Assembly: GCA_965277535.1 (NCBI GenBank)
Contig: OZ255825.1
Span: 806,001-870,000 of the forward strand
Direction of reading: 5' to 3'
DNA: 64,000 bases
Source of the DNA: Ilyomonas sp965277535
GTDB lineage: Bacteria > Bacteroidota > Bacteroidia > Chitinophagales > Chitinophagaceae
Shown: positions 53,183 through 60,274 of the stretch, piece by piece
Layout of the letters: the number at the start of each line of letters is the position of its first letter
Numbering within the stretch: the stretch's first letter is position 1
Notes under the pieces: generated by a model
The model's input: only the letters and a program-made list of their open reading frames with translations
The model's database searches: none
Told to the model about the DNA's origin: nothing
Program-made: the position numbers and the translations under genes

Positions 53183-53202
53183 TCTGTCTACCGATAGGCA
53201 GG
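53183..53202. repeat. 20-base near-palindrome insertion, copy 3
   Basis: TCTGTCTACCGATAGGCAGG, four differences from copy 2. Removing it restores CTCAAAATCTGGTTTTCGC as in the intact tRNA-Leu; the insert's first four bases equal the host TCTG that follows. Confidence 0.8.
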
Positions 53203-53247
53203 TCTGGTTTTCGCAAGAAAGTGCAAGACTTAAAGATTGAACTAACT

Positions 53248-53485
53248 ATGTACTGGGTTTATGCTATTAAAAGTTTAGAACGTCAATACATTTATGTTGG
53301 ACTGACAAACAGTTTGGAAAGAAGAATGGAAGAGCATAATCAAGGATATAACAAAACTACAAAGCCATACAAACCTTTTTGTTTTGATATATTCAGAGAA
53401 AGCTGACGATAGAGAAAGTGCAAGAAAAAGAGAGAAATATTGGAAGAGCGGTGTTGAAAAAGAATATTTAAAATCCCTTGTCTGA
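53248..53485 (+). pseudogene. GIY-YIG nuclease family protein, frameshifted
   Basis: The frame starts YWVYAIKSLERQYIYVGLTN, holding the GIY-YIG-type strands (VYA and YVG), then LERRMEEHNQGYNKTTKPYKP. At a T5 tract (53376-53380) the frame breaks to a stop at 53401-53406 or so. Dropping one T continues the known family: FVLIYSEKADDRE, then SARKREKYWKSGVEKEYLKS, to TGA at 53483-53485. The whole would be about 78 residues. It is bracketed by the damaged and intact tRNA-Leu copies, so it probably arrived with the duplication. A sequencing error in the T tract is the main alternative. Confidence 0.8.
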
Positions 53486-53491
53486 CTTATA

Positions 53492-53575
53492 GCCCAGATG
53501 GCGGAATTGGTAGACGCGCCAGACTCAAAATCTGGTTTTCGCAAGAAAGTGCAGGTTCGATTCCTGTTCTGGGCA
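53492..53575 (+). tRNA. tRNA-Leu (CAA)
   Basis: An 84-base class II cloverleaf. Acceptor GCCCAGA/TCTGGGC, anticodon stem CCAGA/TCTGG around CTCAAAA with anticodon CAA (53526-53528, reads UUG), a long variable arm with TTTTCGCAAGAAA, and T arm GCAGGTTCGATTCCTGT. CCA is not encoded. A terminator follows directly. Transcription probably comes through from the promoter before the damaged copy. Confidence 0.95.
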
Positions 53576-53576
53576 C

Positions 53577-53605
53577 AAGCCACCTTTATTGGGTGGCTTT
53601 TTTTG
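53577..53605 (+). terminator. Terminator after tRNA-Leu
   Basis: AAGCCACC (53577-53584) pairs with GGTGGCTT (53592-53599), followed by TTTTTTGTTTTTGC, which is again a variant of the dispersed motif (53602-53613). Confidence 0.85.
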
Positions 53606-53690
53606 TTTTTGCAGGAAAAATGCTTCTCGTTTCGACGAATCGTTTTCTTTATCCTTTCAGAACCTATCATTTTTACAACCAAATGTTTGT

Positions 53691-54410
53691 ATGACAAAGC
53701 TGAGTGTAAATATCAATAAAATTGCAACGCTTCGCAACAGCAGAGGCGGTAATAATCCCGACGTTGTAAAGTCTGCCGTTGATGCACAATTGTTCGGTGC
53801 GGACGGCATCACCGTTCATCCGCGACCCGATGAAAGACACATTCGTTATAACGATGTGAGAGCCATCAAACCGATTATCAAAACAGAGTTTAATATTGAA
53901 GGCAATTGCTATGAGCCACGCTTTGTTGATTTGGTTTTAGAGATAAAACCAAACCAGGTAACATTGGTGCCGGATGCTTCCGGTCAAATCACCAGCAATC
54001 ATGGTTGGGATACAATGAAAAACAAATCGTATCTAACCGAAATGGTTTCGCTTTTTCAAAATGCAGGGATTCGGGTAAGTTTATTTGTTGATCCTGTTGT
54101 TGAAATGGTTAAAGGCGCTGCTGCCACCGGAACCAATCGCGTAGAACTTTATACAGAGGGTTACGCAAAGGGTTTTTTTCTAAATAAAGAAGAAGCTGTC
54201 GCACCTTATGTTGCAGCCGCTAATAAAGCCAAAGAGTTAGGTTTAGGTTTGAATGCCGGCCACGATTTGGATTTGCACAATCTTCGTTTTTTTAAACAAC
54301 AAATTCCATGGCTCGATGAAGTTTCTATTGGTCATGCGCTTGTTTGTGATGCTTTGTATCTTGGTTTTGAAAACGCAGTTCAAATGTACAAGCGGCAGTT
54401 AGCCGAATGA
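53691..54410 (+). CDS. pdxJ: Pyridoxine 5'-phosphate synthase
   Basis: 239 residues, TIM barrel, condensing 1-deoxyxylulose 5-phosphate with 3-amino-2-oxopropyl phosphate in vitamin B6 synthesis. KLSVNINKIATLRNSRGGNNPDV opens with the family motif, then GITVHPRPDERHIRYNDV with the catalytic and phosphate residues, VTLVPD, SLFVDP, and LNAGHDLDLHNL near the C-terminus. The start at 53691 matches the known N-terminus; frames upstream run into the tRNA terminator. Confidence 0.95.
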   Translation: MTKLSVNINKIATLRNSRGGNNPDVVKSAVDAQLFGADGITVHPRPDERHIRYNDVRAIKPIIKTEFNIEGNCYEPRFVDLVLEIKPNQVTLVPDASGQITSNHGWDTMKNKSYLTEMVSLFQNAGIRVSLFVDPVVEMVKGAAATGTNRVELYTEGYAKGFFLNKEEAVAPYVAAANKAKELGLGLNAGHDLDLHNLRFFKQQIPWLDEVSIGHALVCDALYLGFENAVQMYKRQLAE

Positions 54411-54450
54411 CATTTGAAAAAATGGGCAAAAACAAACCTTAGCACTCATC

Positions 54451-55974
54451 TCATAAACTAAACTGAATGCCTTGTGCCAGCGGCAGATCGCTTCCCCAAT
54501 TGATGGTGTTGGTTTGCCTGCGCATGTAAGCTTTCCACGCGTCGGAGCCACTTTCACGTCCGCCGCCGGTTTCTTTTTCGCCGCCAAAAGCACCGCCAAT
54601 CTCTGCACCGCTTGTTCCTAAGTTCACGTTTGCAATACCGCAATCACTTCCTTTATAAGAAAGAAATTGTTCGGCTTCGCGAAGATTCAATGTCATAATC
54701 GCTGAACTCAATCCTTGTGGAACGCTGTTTTGCAAAGCAATCGCTTCATCAATGGTTTCATATTTTATCAAATATAAAATAGGCGCAAAGGTTTCGTGCT
54801 GCACAATTTCCCAATCGTTATTTACTTCTGCAATGCAAGGCTTTACGTAGCAGCCGCTTTTGTATTCCTCACCTTTCAAAACTCCTCCTTCAACAATAAA
54901 ACATCCGCCTTGCTGTTTGCATTGTTCAATGGCTTTCAGGTATTGCTCTACAGCCGCTTTATCAATCAGCGGTCCTACGTGGTTTTCGCTGTTCAAAGGA
55001 TTGCCAATTTTTAATTGCTGATAGGCACTTTCCAGTTTCTCTTTCCATATATCGTACTGCGAAGAATGAATGATTAATCTTCGTGTTGTTGTACAACGCT
55101 GACCTGCCGTTCCCACTGCTCCAAACACACAACCAATCAGCGACATATTGATGTCGGCATGTTCGGAAATAATCACAGCATTATTACCACCCAATTCCAA
55201 AATGGTTTTGCCCAACCGCGCAGCCACCGTTGCGCCCACTTGCTTTCCCATACGGGTTGAACCGGTTGCCGAGATAAGAGCAACGCGCTCATCTTTACAC
55301 AACCGTTCACCAACCATTCTATCACCCTGCAACAGGCAACTTACGCCTTCGGGTACATTGTTCTTTGCAAATACTTCTGCGATAATTTGCTGGCAGGCAA
55401 CAGCACACAACGGCGTTTTTTCACTTGGCTTCCAAATGGTAACATTTCCGCAAACCCAGGCCAGAGCAGCATTCCAGCTCCACACAGCTACCGGAAAGTT
55501 AAATGCCGATATAATACCCACGATGCCCAAAGGATGCCATTGCTCGTACATGCGATGATGCGATCGCTCACTGTGCATGGTAAGCCCGTACAATTGTCTC
55601 GACAAGCCAACAGCAAAATCGCAGATGTCAATCATCTCCTGCACTTCTCCCCAACCTTCCTGCAGGCTTTTTCCCATTTCATAACTCACTAATTTTCCCA
55701 ATTCATCTTTGTGTTGCCGTAAGGCTTCTCCAACTTGTCGTACTACTTCGCCCCGCTTGGGTGCTGGCACTGCACGCCATTGTAAAAAAGCTTGTTGTGC
55801 TACAGCAACAACAGCATTGTAAGTGTTCACGTCAGCCGCTTCAACACTGCCAATCTTTTCACCATCTACCGGAGAAAAAGAATCAAATGCTGTGCTGCCT
55901 CCCTGCCATTCTTTCCCGGTAGCGTTGCCTAAGTTGTGTTCTTTCAAGTGAAGTTTCTCAAAAAAAGTTTGCAT
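54451..55974 (-). CDS. Aldehyde dehydrogenase, aminoadipate-semialdehyde (ALDH7) type
   Basis: 507 residues. NAD-binding and catalytic regions are complete: ISAFNFPVAVWSWNAALAWVCGN, TGSTRMGKQV, ILELGGNNAVII with the general base Glu, and the nucleophile Cys in GTAGQRCTTTRR. The C-terminus INWGSDLPLAQGIQF is typical of ALDH7A1/AmaB, which oxidise 2-aminoadipate 6-semialdehyde in lysine breakdown. The start at 55974 (MQTFFEKLHL) is preferred. It lies 2 kb from the saccharopine-dehydrogenase-like gene on the same strand, with plus-strand genes between. Confidence 0.88.
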   Translation of the reverse strand: MQTFFEKLHLKEHNLGNATGKEWQGGSTAFDSFSPVDGEKIGSVEAADVNTYNAVVAVAQQAFLQWRAVPAPKRGEVVRQVGEALRQHKDELGKLVSYEMGKSLQEGWGEVQEMIDICDFAVGLSRQLYGLTMHSERSHHRMYEQWHPLGIVGIISAFNFPVAVWSWNAALAWVCGNVTIWKPSEKTPLCAVACQQIIAEVFAKNNVPEGVSCLLQGDRMVGERLCKDERVALISATGSTRMGKQVGATVAARLGKTILELGGNNAVIISEHADINMSLIGCVFGAVGTAGQRCTTTRRLIIHSSQYDIWKEKLESAYQQLKIGNPLNSENHVGPLIDKAAVEQYLKAIEQCKQQGGCFIVEGGVLKGEEYKSGCYVKPCIAEVNNDWEIVQHETFAPILYLIKYETIDEAIALQNSVPQGLSSAIMTLNLREAEQFLSYKGSDCGIANVNLGTSGAEIGGAFGGEKETGGGRESGSDAWKAYMRRQTNTINWGSDLPLAQGIQFSL

Positions 55975-56042
55975 ACGTTTTTGTAAAGAAGTGCAAGTTA
56001 ACAAACACAAAGGATGTGATGAGGGAAAGAGAAAGAGCATAA

Positions 56043-56073
56043 AAAAACCGGATTGTTTTGCAATCCGGTTTTT
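56043..56073 (-). terminator. Terminator after the 56090-56596 gene
   Basis: AAAAACCGGATTG (56043-56055) and CAATCCGGTTTTT (56061-56073) form a perfect 13-bp stem. It separates the small minus-strand gene from the aldehyde dehydrogenase gene. Confidence 0.85.
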
Positions 56074-56089
56074 GTTTTTATAGAAAAAT

Positions 56090-56596
56090 CTACCAAATGT
56101 TTACAAAGTTACTTGGGCTGACATGCAGATTAGTGAGCATTTTTATTTTGGCAAACGCATATAAAAATCCGTTTAATTGTTCTTGTAGCATCTTTCGCAA
56201 ATCACCAACAATTAAATGATCGTTCAGCAATTTTCGAAACTCGCCAATTAAGCCTTTTTCAATACTTGCACAATCCTCCAGTACCTTATCAATCTGCGCT
56301 CGTTCCGCATTTTCCAAACCATCATTGTCATACTGATAATCTGTAAAAATCGTTTCATTAAATTCAGGTTCGCCTTTCAATACCTGCACATAAAGAGATA
56401 ATTCTTTATAAAATTGAAAGGATTCGGTAGCCATACCAAAAACCAGCATCTGCGCTTTTCTATCGCCGCAACGACCCGCAATGTGCTTAAATGCTCTATT
56501 TGCATTTTGCAATGTTGAAACTAAATTGCGGATTCTTCCTACGACAACAGACGTTTGTTTGTTTGTTGTTTTTTTTGACAGGATAAGTGGATTCAT
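56090..56596 (-). CDS. Helical protein of unknown function
   Basis: 168 residues from the start at 56596 (MNPLILSKKTT). Predicted almost wholly helical with heptad-like spacing and no signal peptide or membrane helix. Segments such as LVFGMATESFQFYKELSLYVQVL and SIEKGLIGEFRKLLNDHLIVGDLRKML would suit a four-helix bundle of ferritin-like type, but I see no clear iron ligands. I do not recognise the family. It stands alone. Confidence 0.6.
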   Translation of the reverse strand: MNPLILSKKTTNKQTSVVVGRIRNLVSTLQNANRAFKHIAGRCGDRKAQMLVFGMATESFQFYKELSLYVQVLKGEPEFNETIFTDYQYDNDGLENAERAQIDKVLEDCASIEKGLIGEFRKLLNDHLIVGDLRKMLQEQLNGFLYAFAKIKMLTNLHVSPSNFVNIW

Positions 56597-56869
56597 ATAT
56601 GGACGTTTTAAATTGTTTGCAACCAGTATAACCACCTGCAAGAACCATACGATACCAACTTTCTAATTCCTTAAAATTTATCTGTGGATATATTACCAGG
56701 GCTTTAAAAAGAGAAGGAAACTACTGCTATCTATTCTGCTATAAAAATAAGCATGTAGAAGTTAATGCACAAATTTATTTTACTTAAAAAATATTTTTAC
56801 AAACGCAATGATTATCAATTGATATAGGTATAGATTTTGGTTAAGATTTAAAACAAAACTGTACAATAT

Positions 56870-57220
56870 ATGTTCAAGCCCAGTGAAATGACCAGCTCTT
56901 CAGTTGTTTTAGAAAAGCTTCGTTTAAAGAAAATGGATCGCGAATTTAAATGGACGGATAAAGGTTTTACAGCAGGTAAAAACAAATTTTATCAACCACA
57001 GGATTTAAAGATTATTAAAACATATCGCTTTGAAGGAGATTCAGACCCAGGCGATATGAGTGTTATTTATTTGATTGAAGCCAATGATGGTTTAATTGGT
57101 TATACAATGGATGCTTACGGTGTTTATACATCGCATGATATTGACGAAGAAGAATATAACAACTTTATGAGAAAAATACCTGTGGAAGAACGTGATGAAC
57201 AGTTAATATTTGAAGTATAA
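56870..57220 (+). CDS. Small conserved Bacteroidota protein, unknown function
   Basis: 116 residues. YRFEGDSDPGDMSVIYLIEANDG and TMDAYGVYTSHDID recall a small family of Bacteroidota proteins often labelled phosphoribosylpyrophosphate synthetase; at this length that name cannot be right, as no PRPP synthase motif is present. No signal peptide. A terminator follows and a TAGATTTTG sequence about 35 bases upstream may be a degenerate -7 region. The role is unknown. Confidence 0.65.
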   Translation: MFKPSEMTSSSVVLEKLRLKKMDREFKWTDKGFTAGKNKFYQPQDLKIIKTYRFEGDSDPGDMSVIYLIEANDGLIGYTMDAYGVYTSHDIDEEEYNNFMRKIPVEERDEQLIFEV

Positions 57221-57234
57221 ACAAAAAGTGTTGT

Positions 57235-57264
57235 AAAAAGAGCATTGCTATGATGCTCTTTTTT
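57235..57264 (+). terminator. Terminator after the 56870-57220 gene
   Basis: AAAAAGAGCAT (57235-57245) pairs with ATGCTCTTTTT (57253-57263); perfect 11-bp stem with T tail. Confidence 0.85.
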
Positions 57265-57385
57265 ATTTGTTTTTACTAAAGTACCTATCTTGAAATATTA
57301 ATCTATTTTTAAATTTAGCATTCTTCAAAAGCAGTTAATTTAGCTTTTCAAAAAGAAAAAGCACACTGGCAATTAAAGCCCTATT

Positions 57386-57514
57386 ATGAAAAAATATTTC
57401 GCTGCTTTTGTATTGGTTGGCCTGCTTTCAGGCGTGTTTACTTCATGTGCAACTTCGCGCGGAACGCGGGTTGGTGATTGTCCTTCTCATGATAAAAATT
57501 ATTTTAGAAGATAA
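57386..57514 (+). CDS. Very small lipoprotein
   Basis: A 42-residue product: a basic start (MKKYF), a hydrophobic segment AAFVLVGLLSGVFTSC with lipobox Cys at 21, then a mature part of only 22 residues rich in Arg (ATSRGTRVGDCPSHDKNYF). It has one further Cys. Small lipoproteins of this build occur widely in Bacteroidota, without known function. It precedes the ytxJ-type gene by 33 bases and may share its transcript. Confidence 0.65.
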   Translation: MKKYFAAFVLVGLLSGVFTSCATSRGTRVGDCPSHDKNYFRR

Positions 57515-57547
57515 TTTTCAAGGCACAAAATTTGACTTTTTTCAAGT

Positions 57548-57871
57548 ATGAATTGGATAACACTTAACAATATCAGTCAGCTCGAAGGTATTAAGGAGAA
57601 TTCAAAACAACGTCCTCAGGTTATCTTCAAGCATAGTACCCGTTGCAGCATCAGCAGTATGGTTTTAAAACGTCTTGAACGGGAAGGTGTACCGGATTCA
57701 ATGGATTTTTATTTTTTAGACTTAATTAAATACAGAGACATCTCTAACGGCGTATCCGAAATGTTTCATGTTTCTCATGAATCTCCACAAGTGTTATTAA
57801 TTAAAAACGGTGAGTGTGTGTACGATGAAAGTCATTATGCCATCTCAATGGATGCGCTGACCGAAAATTAA
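57548..57871 (+). CDS. ytxJ: YtxJ-type bacillithiol-system redox protein
   Basis: 107 residues with a thioredoxin-like fold and a single active cysteine, Cys33, in FKHSTRCSISS, the monothiol signature of YtxJ. The cis-proline strand is SPQVLLIKNGECVYD. YtxJ is thought to act as a bacilliredoxin that removes bacillithiol from oxidised proteins; many Bacteroidota make bacillithiol. The bacillithiol synthesis genes are not in this window. Confidence 0.85.
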   Translation: MNWITLNNISQLEGIKENSKQRPQVIFKHSTRCSISSMVLKRLEREGVPDSMDFYFLDLIKYRDISNGVSEMFHVSHESPQVLLIKNGECVYDESHYAISMDALTEN

Positions 57872-58035
57872 TTTTTCATTCTATCTTCATTGGCTTGGGC
57901 CTGCACATTTCCTGCAAAATTAGAAAGCAACACAGCAGGGAATAATCCGTTACGAGTACCGAAAATAAAAGCATAGAATTTTGCTTTCCGCTACTTCCTA
58001 TCAGTAACCTTCGAAAATATAGGCAAAACAAAACC

Positions 58036-59286
58036 TTATTTTCCGCTTATCTCTCCTATTGCTTTCGCAGCAATCCACCCACTCGTCCAGGCATGCTGAA
58101 AATTGAAGCCACCGGTGATGCCATCTACATCCATAATTTCACCCGAAAAAAACAAGCTTTCTACTTTACGACTTTGCATTGTGTTGGGTTCAATTTCAGA
58201 TAATGTAATACCGCCACAGGTAACAAATTCTTCTTTAAAAGTTGTTTTTCCTTTCACCTCAAACGCTTGCCCTGTAAGAGTTTGAATCAATTTATTTCTT
58301 TCCCTGGAAGATACATTCAACCATTTTGTTTTTGCAGAAATTTCAGCTTGCTCCAACAAATATTGCCATAAGCGCGATGGCAAACCAAAAGGATTTTTAG
58401 AATGAAGATATTGTGATGACAACTGTTGCTGAAACGTTTGCCATTGCTCGCGTAATGATTGATCTGTGTAGGAAGGGCTCCAGTTGACCAAAATAGAAAA
58501 CTGATATTGTTTATCAGCTAATTCCCTTGCACCATAAGCTGATAATTTCAAAACAGCAGGACCACTTAAACCCCAATGCGTTATTAGAAGCGGACCTTGT
58601 TGTAATAGCTTACTGCCCATTACTTTTACAACAGCATTATTAACGCTAACTCCCATCAGTTGTGTAATTGGATGATCAGGAATATTAAAAGTGAAAAGAG
58701 AAGGAACAGGCGGTTGAATCGTATGTCCCAATTGAACCAACCAATCGAACTGCTGCGACTTAGGTAAGCCGCCACAGGCAACGCAAACATAATCGGCTTC
58801 ATACTGTTTTTCGTTTGCTGTTGAAATGCAAAACCGGGCATTTGTTTTTGCCACTTTTTTTACATCCGCGCCCATTACAATTTCAATATTGTATTTACTC
58901 GCTTCGCGAAGCAGACAATCAATAATTGTTTGCGAAGAATTGGTACCAGGAAACATGCGACCATCGTTCTCTGCATGAATACTTACACCACGTTCTTCAA
59001 ACCAATCAATGGTTTGTTTTGTACCAAACTGATGGAATGTTCTTTTTAGAAAATTTGTGCCGCGCGGATATTTTGTAATCAGTTCAGCAATTTCAAAACA
59101 GTTGTGGGTTACATTGCATCTTCCGCCGCCGCTAACCTTTACTTTACTTAATAGCTTATTGCTTTTTTCGAGAATAATAACACGAAGCAAAGGGTTTGTT
59201 TTTGCCGCATTTACAGCACAGAAAAAACCCGCTGCGCCACCACCAATTATGATAAGTGTTTTATTTGAAGAAGTGTTGTAAGTCAT
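58036..59286 (-). CDS. HI0933/YhiN-family flavoprotein
   Basis: 416 residues. The FAD site starts IIGGGAAGFFCAVNAAK near residue 13, with KVKVSGGGRCNVTHNC, RMFPGTNSSQTIIDCL and, at the C-terminus, GEIMDVDGITGGFNFQHAWTSG, all marks of this NAD(P)/FAD-dependent oxidoreductase family (some called aminoacetone oxidases). The physiological role is unclear. The start at 59286 begins shortly before the first strand. Three copies or variants of the 12-mer motif lie in it (58325, 58841, 59195), all in coding sense. Confidence 0.85.
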   Translation of the reverse strand: MTYNTSSNKTLIIIGGGAAGFFCAVNAAKTNPLLRVIILEKSNKLLSKVKVSGGGRCNVTHNCFEIAELITKYPRGTNFLKRTFHQFGTKQTIDWFEERGVSIHAENDGRMFPGTNSSQTIIDCLLREASKYNIEIVMGADVKKVAKTNARFCISTANEKQYEADYVCVACGGLPKSQQFDWLVQLGHTIQPPVPSLFTFNIPDHPITQLMGVSVNNAVVKVMGSKLLQQGPLLITHWGLSGPAVLKLSAYGARELADKQYQFSILVNWSPSYTDQSLREQWQTFQQQLSSQYLHSKNPFGLPSRLWQYLLEQAEISAKTKWLNVSSRERNKLIQTLTGQAFEVKGKTTFKEEFVTCGGITLSEIEPNTMQSRKVESLFFSGEIMDVDGITGGFNFQHAWTSGWIAAKAIGEISGK

Positions 59287-59371
59287 TGATAGAAAAAATC
59301 TCTGCAAAAACAAAAGCACAAAAAAGAATAAAACAAAACTTCGTGCCTTTGTTACTTCGTGGCAAAATGGC

Positions 59372-60181
59372 TTAGTTAGTGTAATACTTTGTATTCAAAT
59401 TCGGGTTGGCTTTTTCGGCGGCTTCAATGATGCTGTAGTTGGATAAAATCAAAGCCTTGTTTTTCTTCACACATACATCATGTTCAAAATGAACGGAAGG
59501 CTTACCATCGCGGGTACGCACCGTCCATCCATCGCTGTCTGTATAAATTTCTTTACCACCGAGATTAATCATTGGCTCAATAGCAAGCACCATATTCTCA
59601 TTCAATTTCGGTCCGTTGCCTCGCTTACCATAATTGGGCATCTGCGGGTCCTCATGCAAGCTTCTTCCTAAACCATGCCCCACCAATTCTCTCACTACAC
59701 CGTAGCCATTTTTCTTTTCAGTATGCTCTTGTATAGCATAAGCAACATCACCAATACGATTGCCCGCTATTGCTTTTTCAATGCCTTTATAAAGCGATTC
59801 TTTCGTAACACGCATTAACTTTAATACTTCACCACTTACTTCACCCAGAACAAATGTATAAGCATGATCTCCATGCCAGCCGTTTAAGATTACGCCCAAA
59901 TCTATCGTTACCACATCACCTTCTTTTAAAGGTGTATGGTTAGGAAAGCCATGGACTACAACATCGTTCACTGATGCGCAAATGTTGTGAGGATAACCCT
60001 TGTAATTTTTAAAAGAAAGAAGTGCATTGTGATCTTGCACGAAGGTATTGCACAACGTATCCAATTGCATTGTTGTGATGCCAGGCTTCAGCATTTTAGA
60101 CACTTCGGTTAATGTCTTGCTTACCAGTTCTGCGCTTTGCTTCATCAGCGCAATTTCTGCTTCTGTTTTATAAAATATCAT
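59372..60181 (-). CDS. map: Methionine aminopeptidase
   Basis: 269 residues, type I, removing the initiator methionine. Metal ligands sit in VVTIDLGVILNGWHGDHAYTF (Asp, Asp), GHGLGRSLHEDP (His), AIEPMI (Glu) and SVHFEHDVCV (Glu). The start at 60181 (MIFYKTEAEI) is favoured; MSHIKN at 60199 is possible. It follows secY on the same strand, as in many spc/alpha operon junctions, but a terminator lies between them. Confidence 0.94.
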   Translation of the reverse strand: MIFYKTEAEIALMKQSAELVSKTLTEVSKMLKPGITTMQLDTLCNTFVQDHNALLSFKNYKGYPHNICASVNDVVVHGFPNHTPLKEGDVVTIDLGVILNGWHGDHAYTFVLGEVSGEVLKLMRVTKESLYKGIEKAIAGNRIGDVAYAIQEHTEKKNGYGVVRELVGHGLGRSLHEDPQMPNYGKRGNGPKLNENMVLAIEPMINLGGKEIYTDSDGWTVRTRDGKPSVHFEHDVCVKKNKALILSNYSIIEAAEKANPNLNTKYYTN

Positions 60182-60213
60182 GTTCTTGATATGACTCATC
60201 TATTGAATAATTA

Positions 60214-60249
60214 CAAAAAAACCTGTCAGACTTTTCTCTAACAGGTTTT
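60214..60249 (-). terminator. Terminator between secY and map
   Basis: On the minus strand AAAACCTGT (60241-60249) pairs with ACAGGTTTT (60218-60226) over 9 bp and is followed by a T run. It would end the ribosomal-protein transcript after secY or lower read-through into map. Confidence 0.7.
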
Positions 60250-60274
60250 GTTTTATATCTTTTTTATGCTGAAA

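Larger units (their letters stand above)
53124..53225 (+). pseudogene. Damaged 5' copy of tRNA-Leu with two 20-base insertions
   Basis: Apart from one substitution (GCGCC to GCGCA) and two 20-base insertions (53139-53158 in the D arm, 53183-53202 in the anticodon stem), this repeats the first 62 bases of the intact tRNA-Leu at 53492. Identity stops after GCAAGAAAGTGCA, in the variable/T-arm region, so the 3' part is lost. It keeps the original promoter position right after hscB. It cannot fold as a functional tRNA. Confidence 0.85.

Noticed and set aside
56686..56700. TGTGGATAT resembling a DnaA box
   Set aside because: A single imperfect match in an intergenic region, expected by chance.
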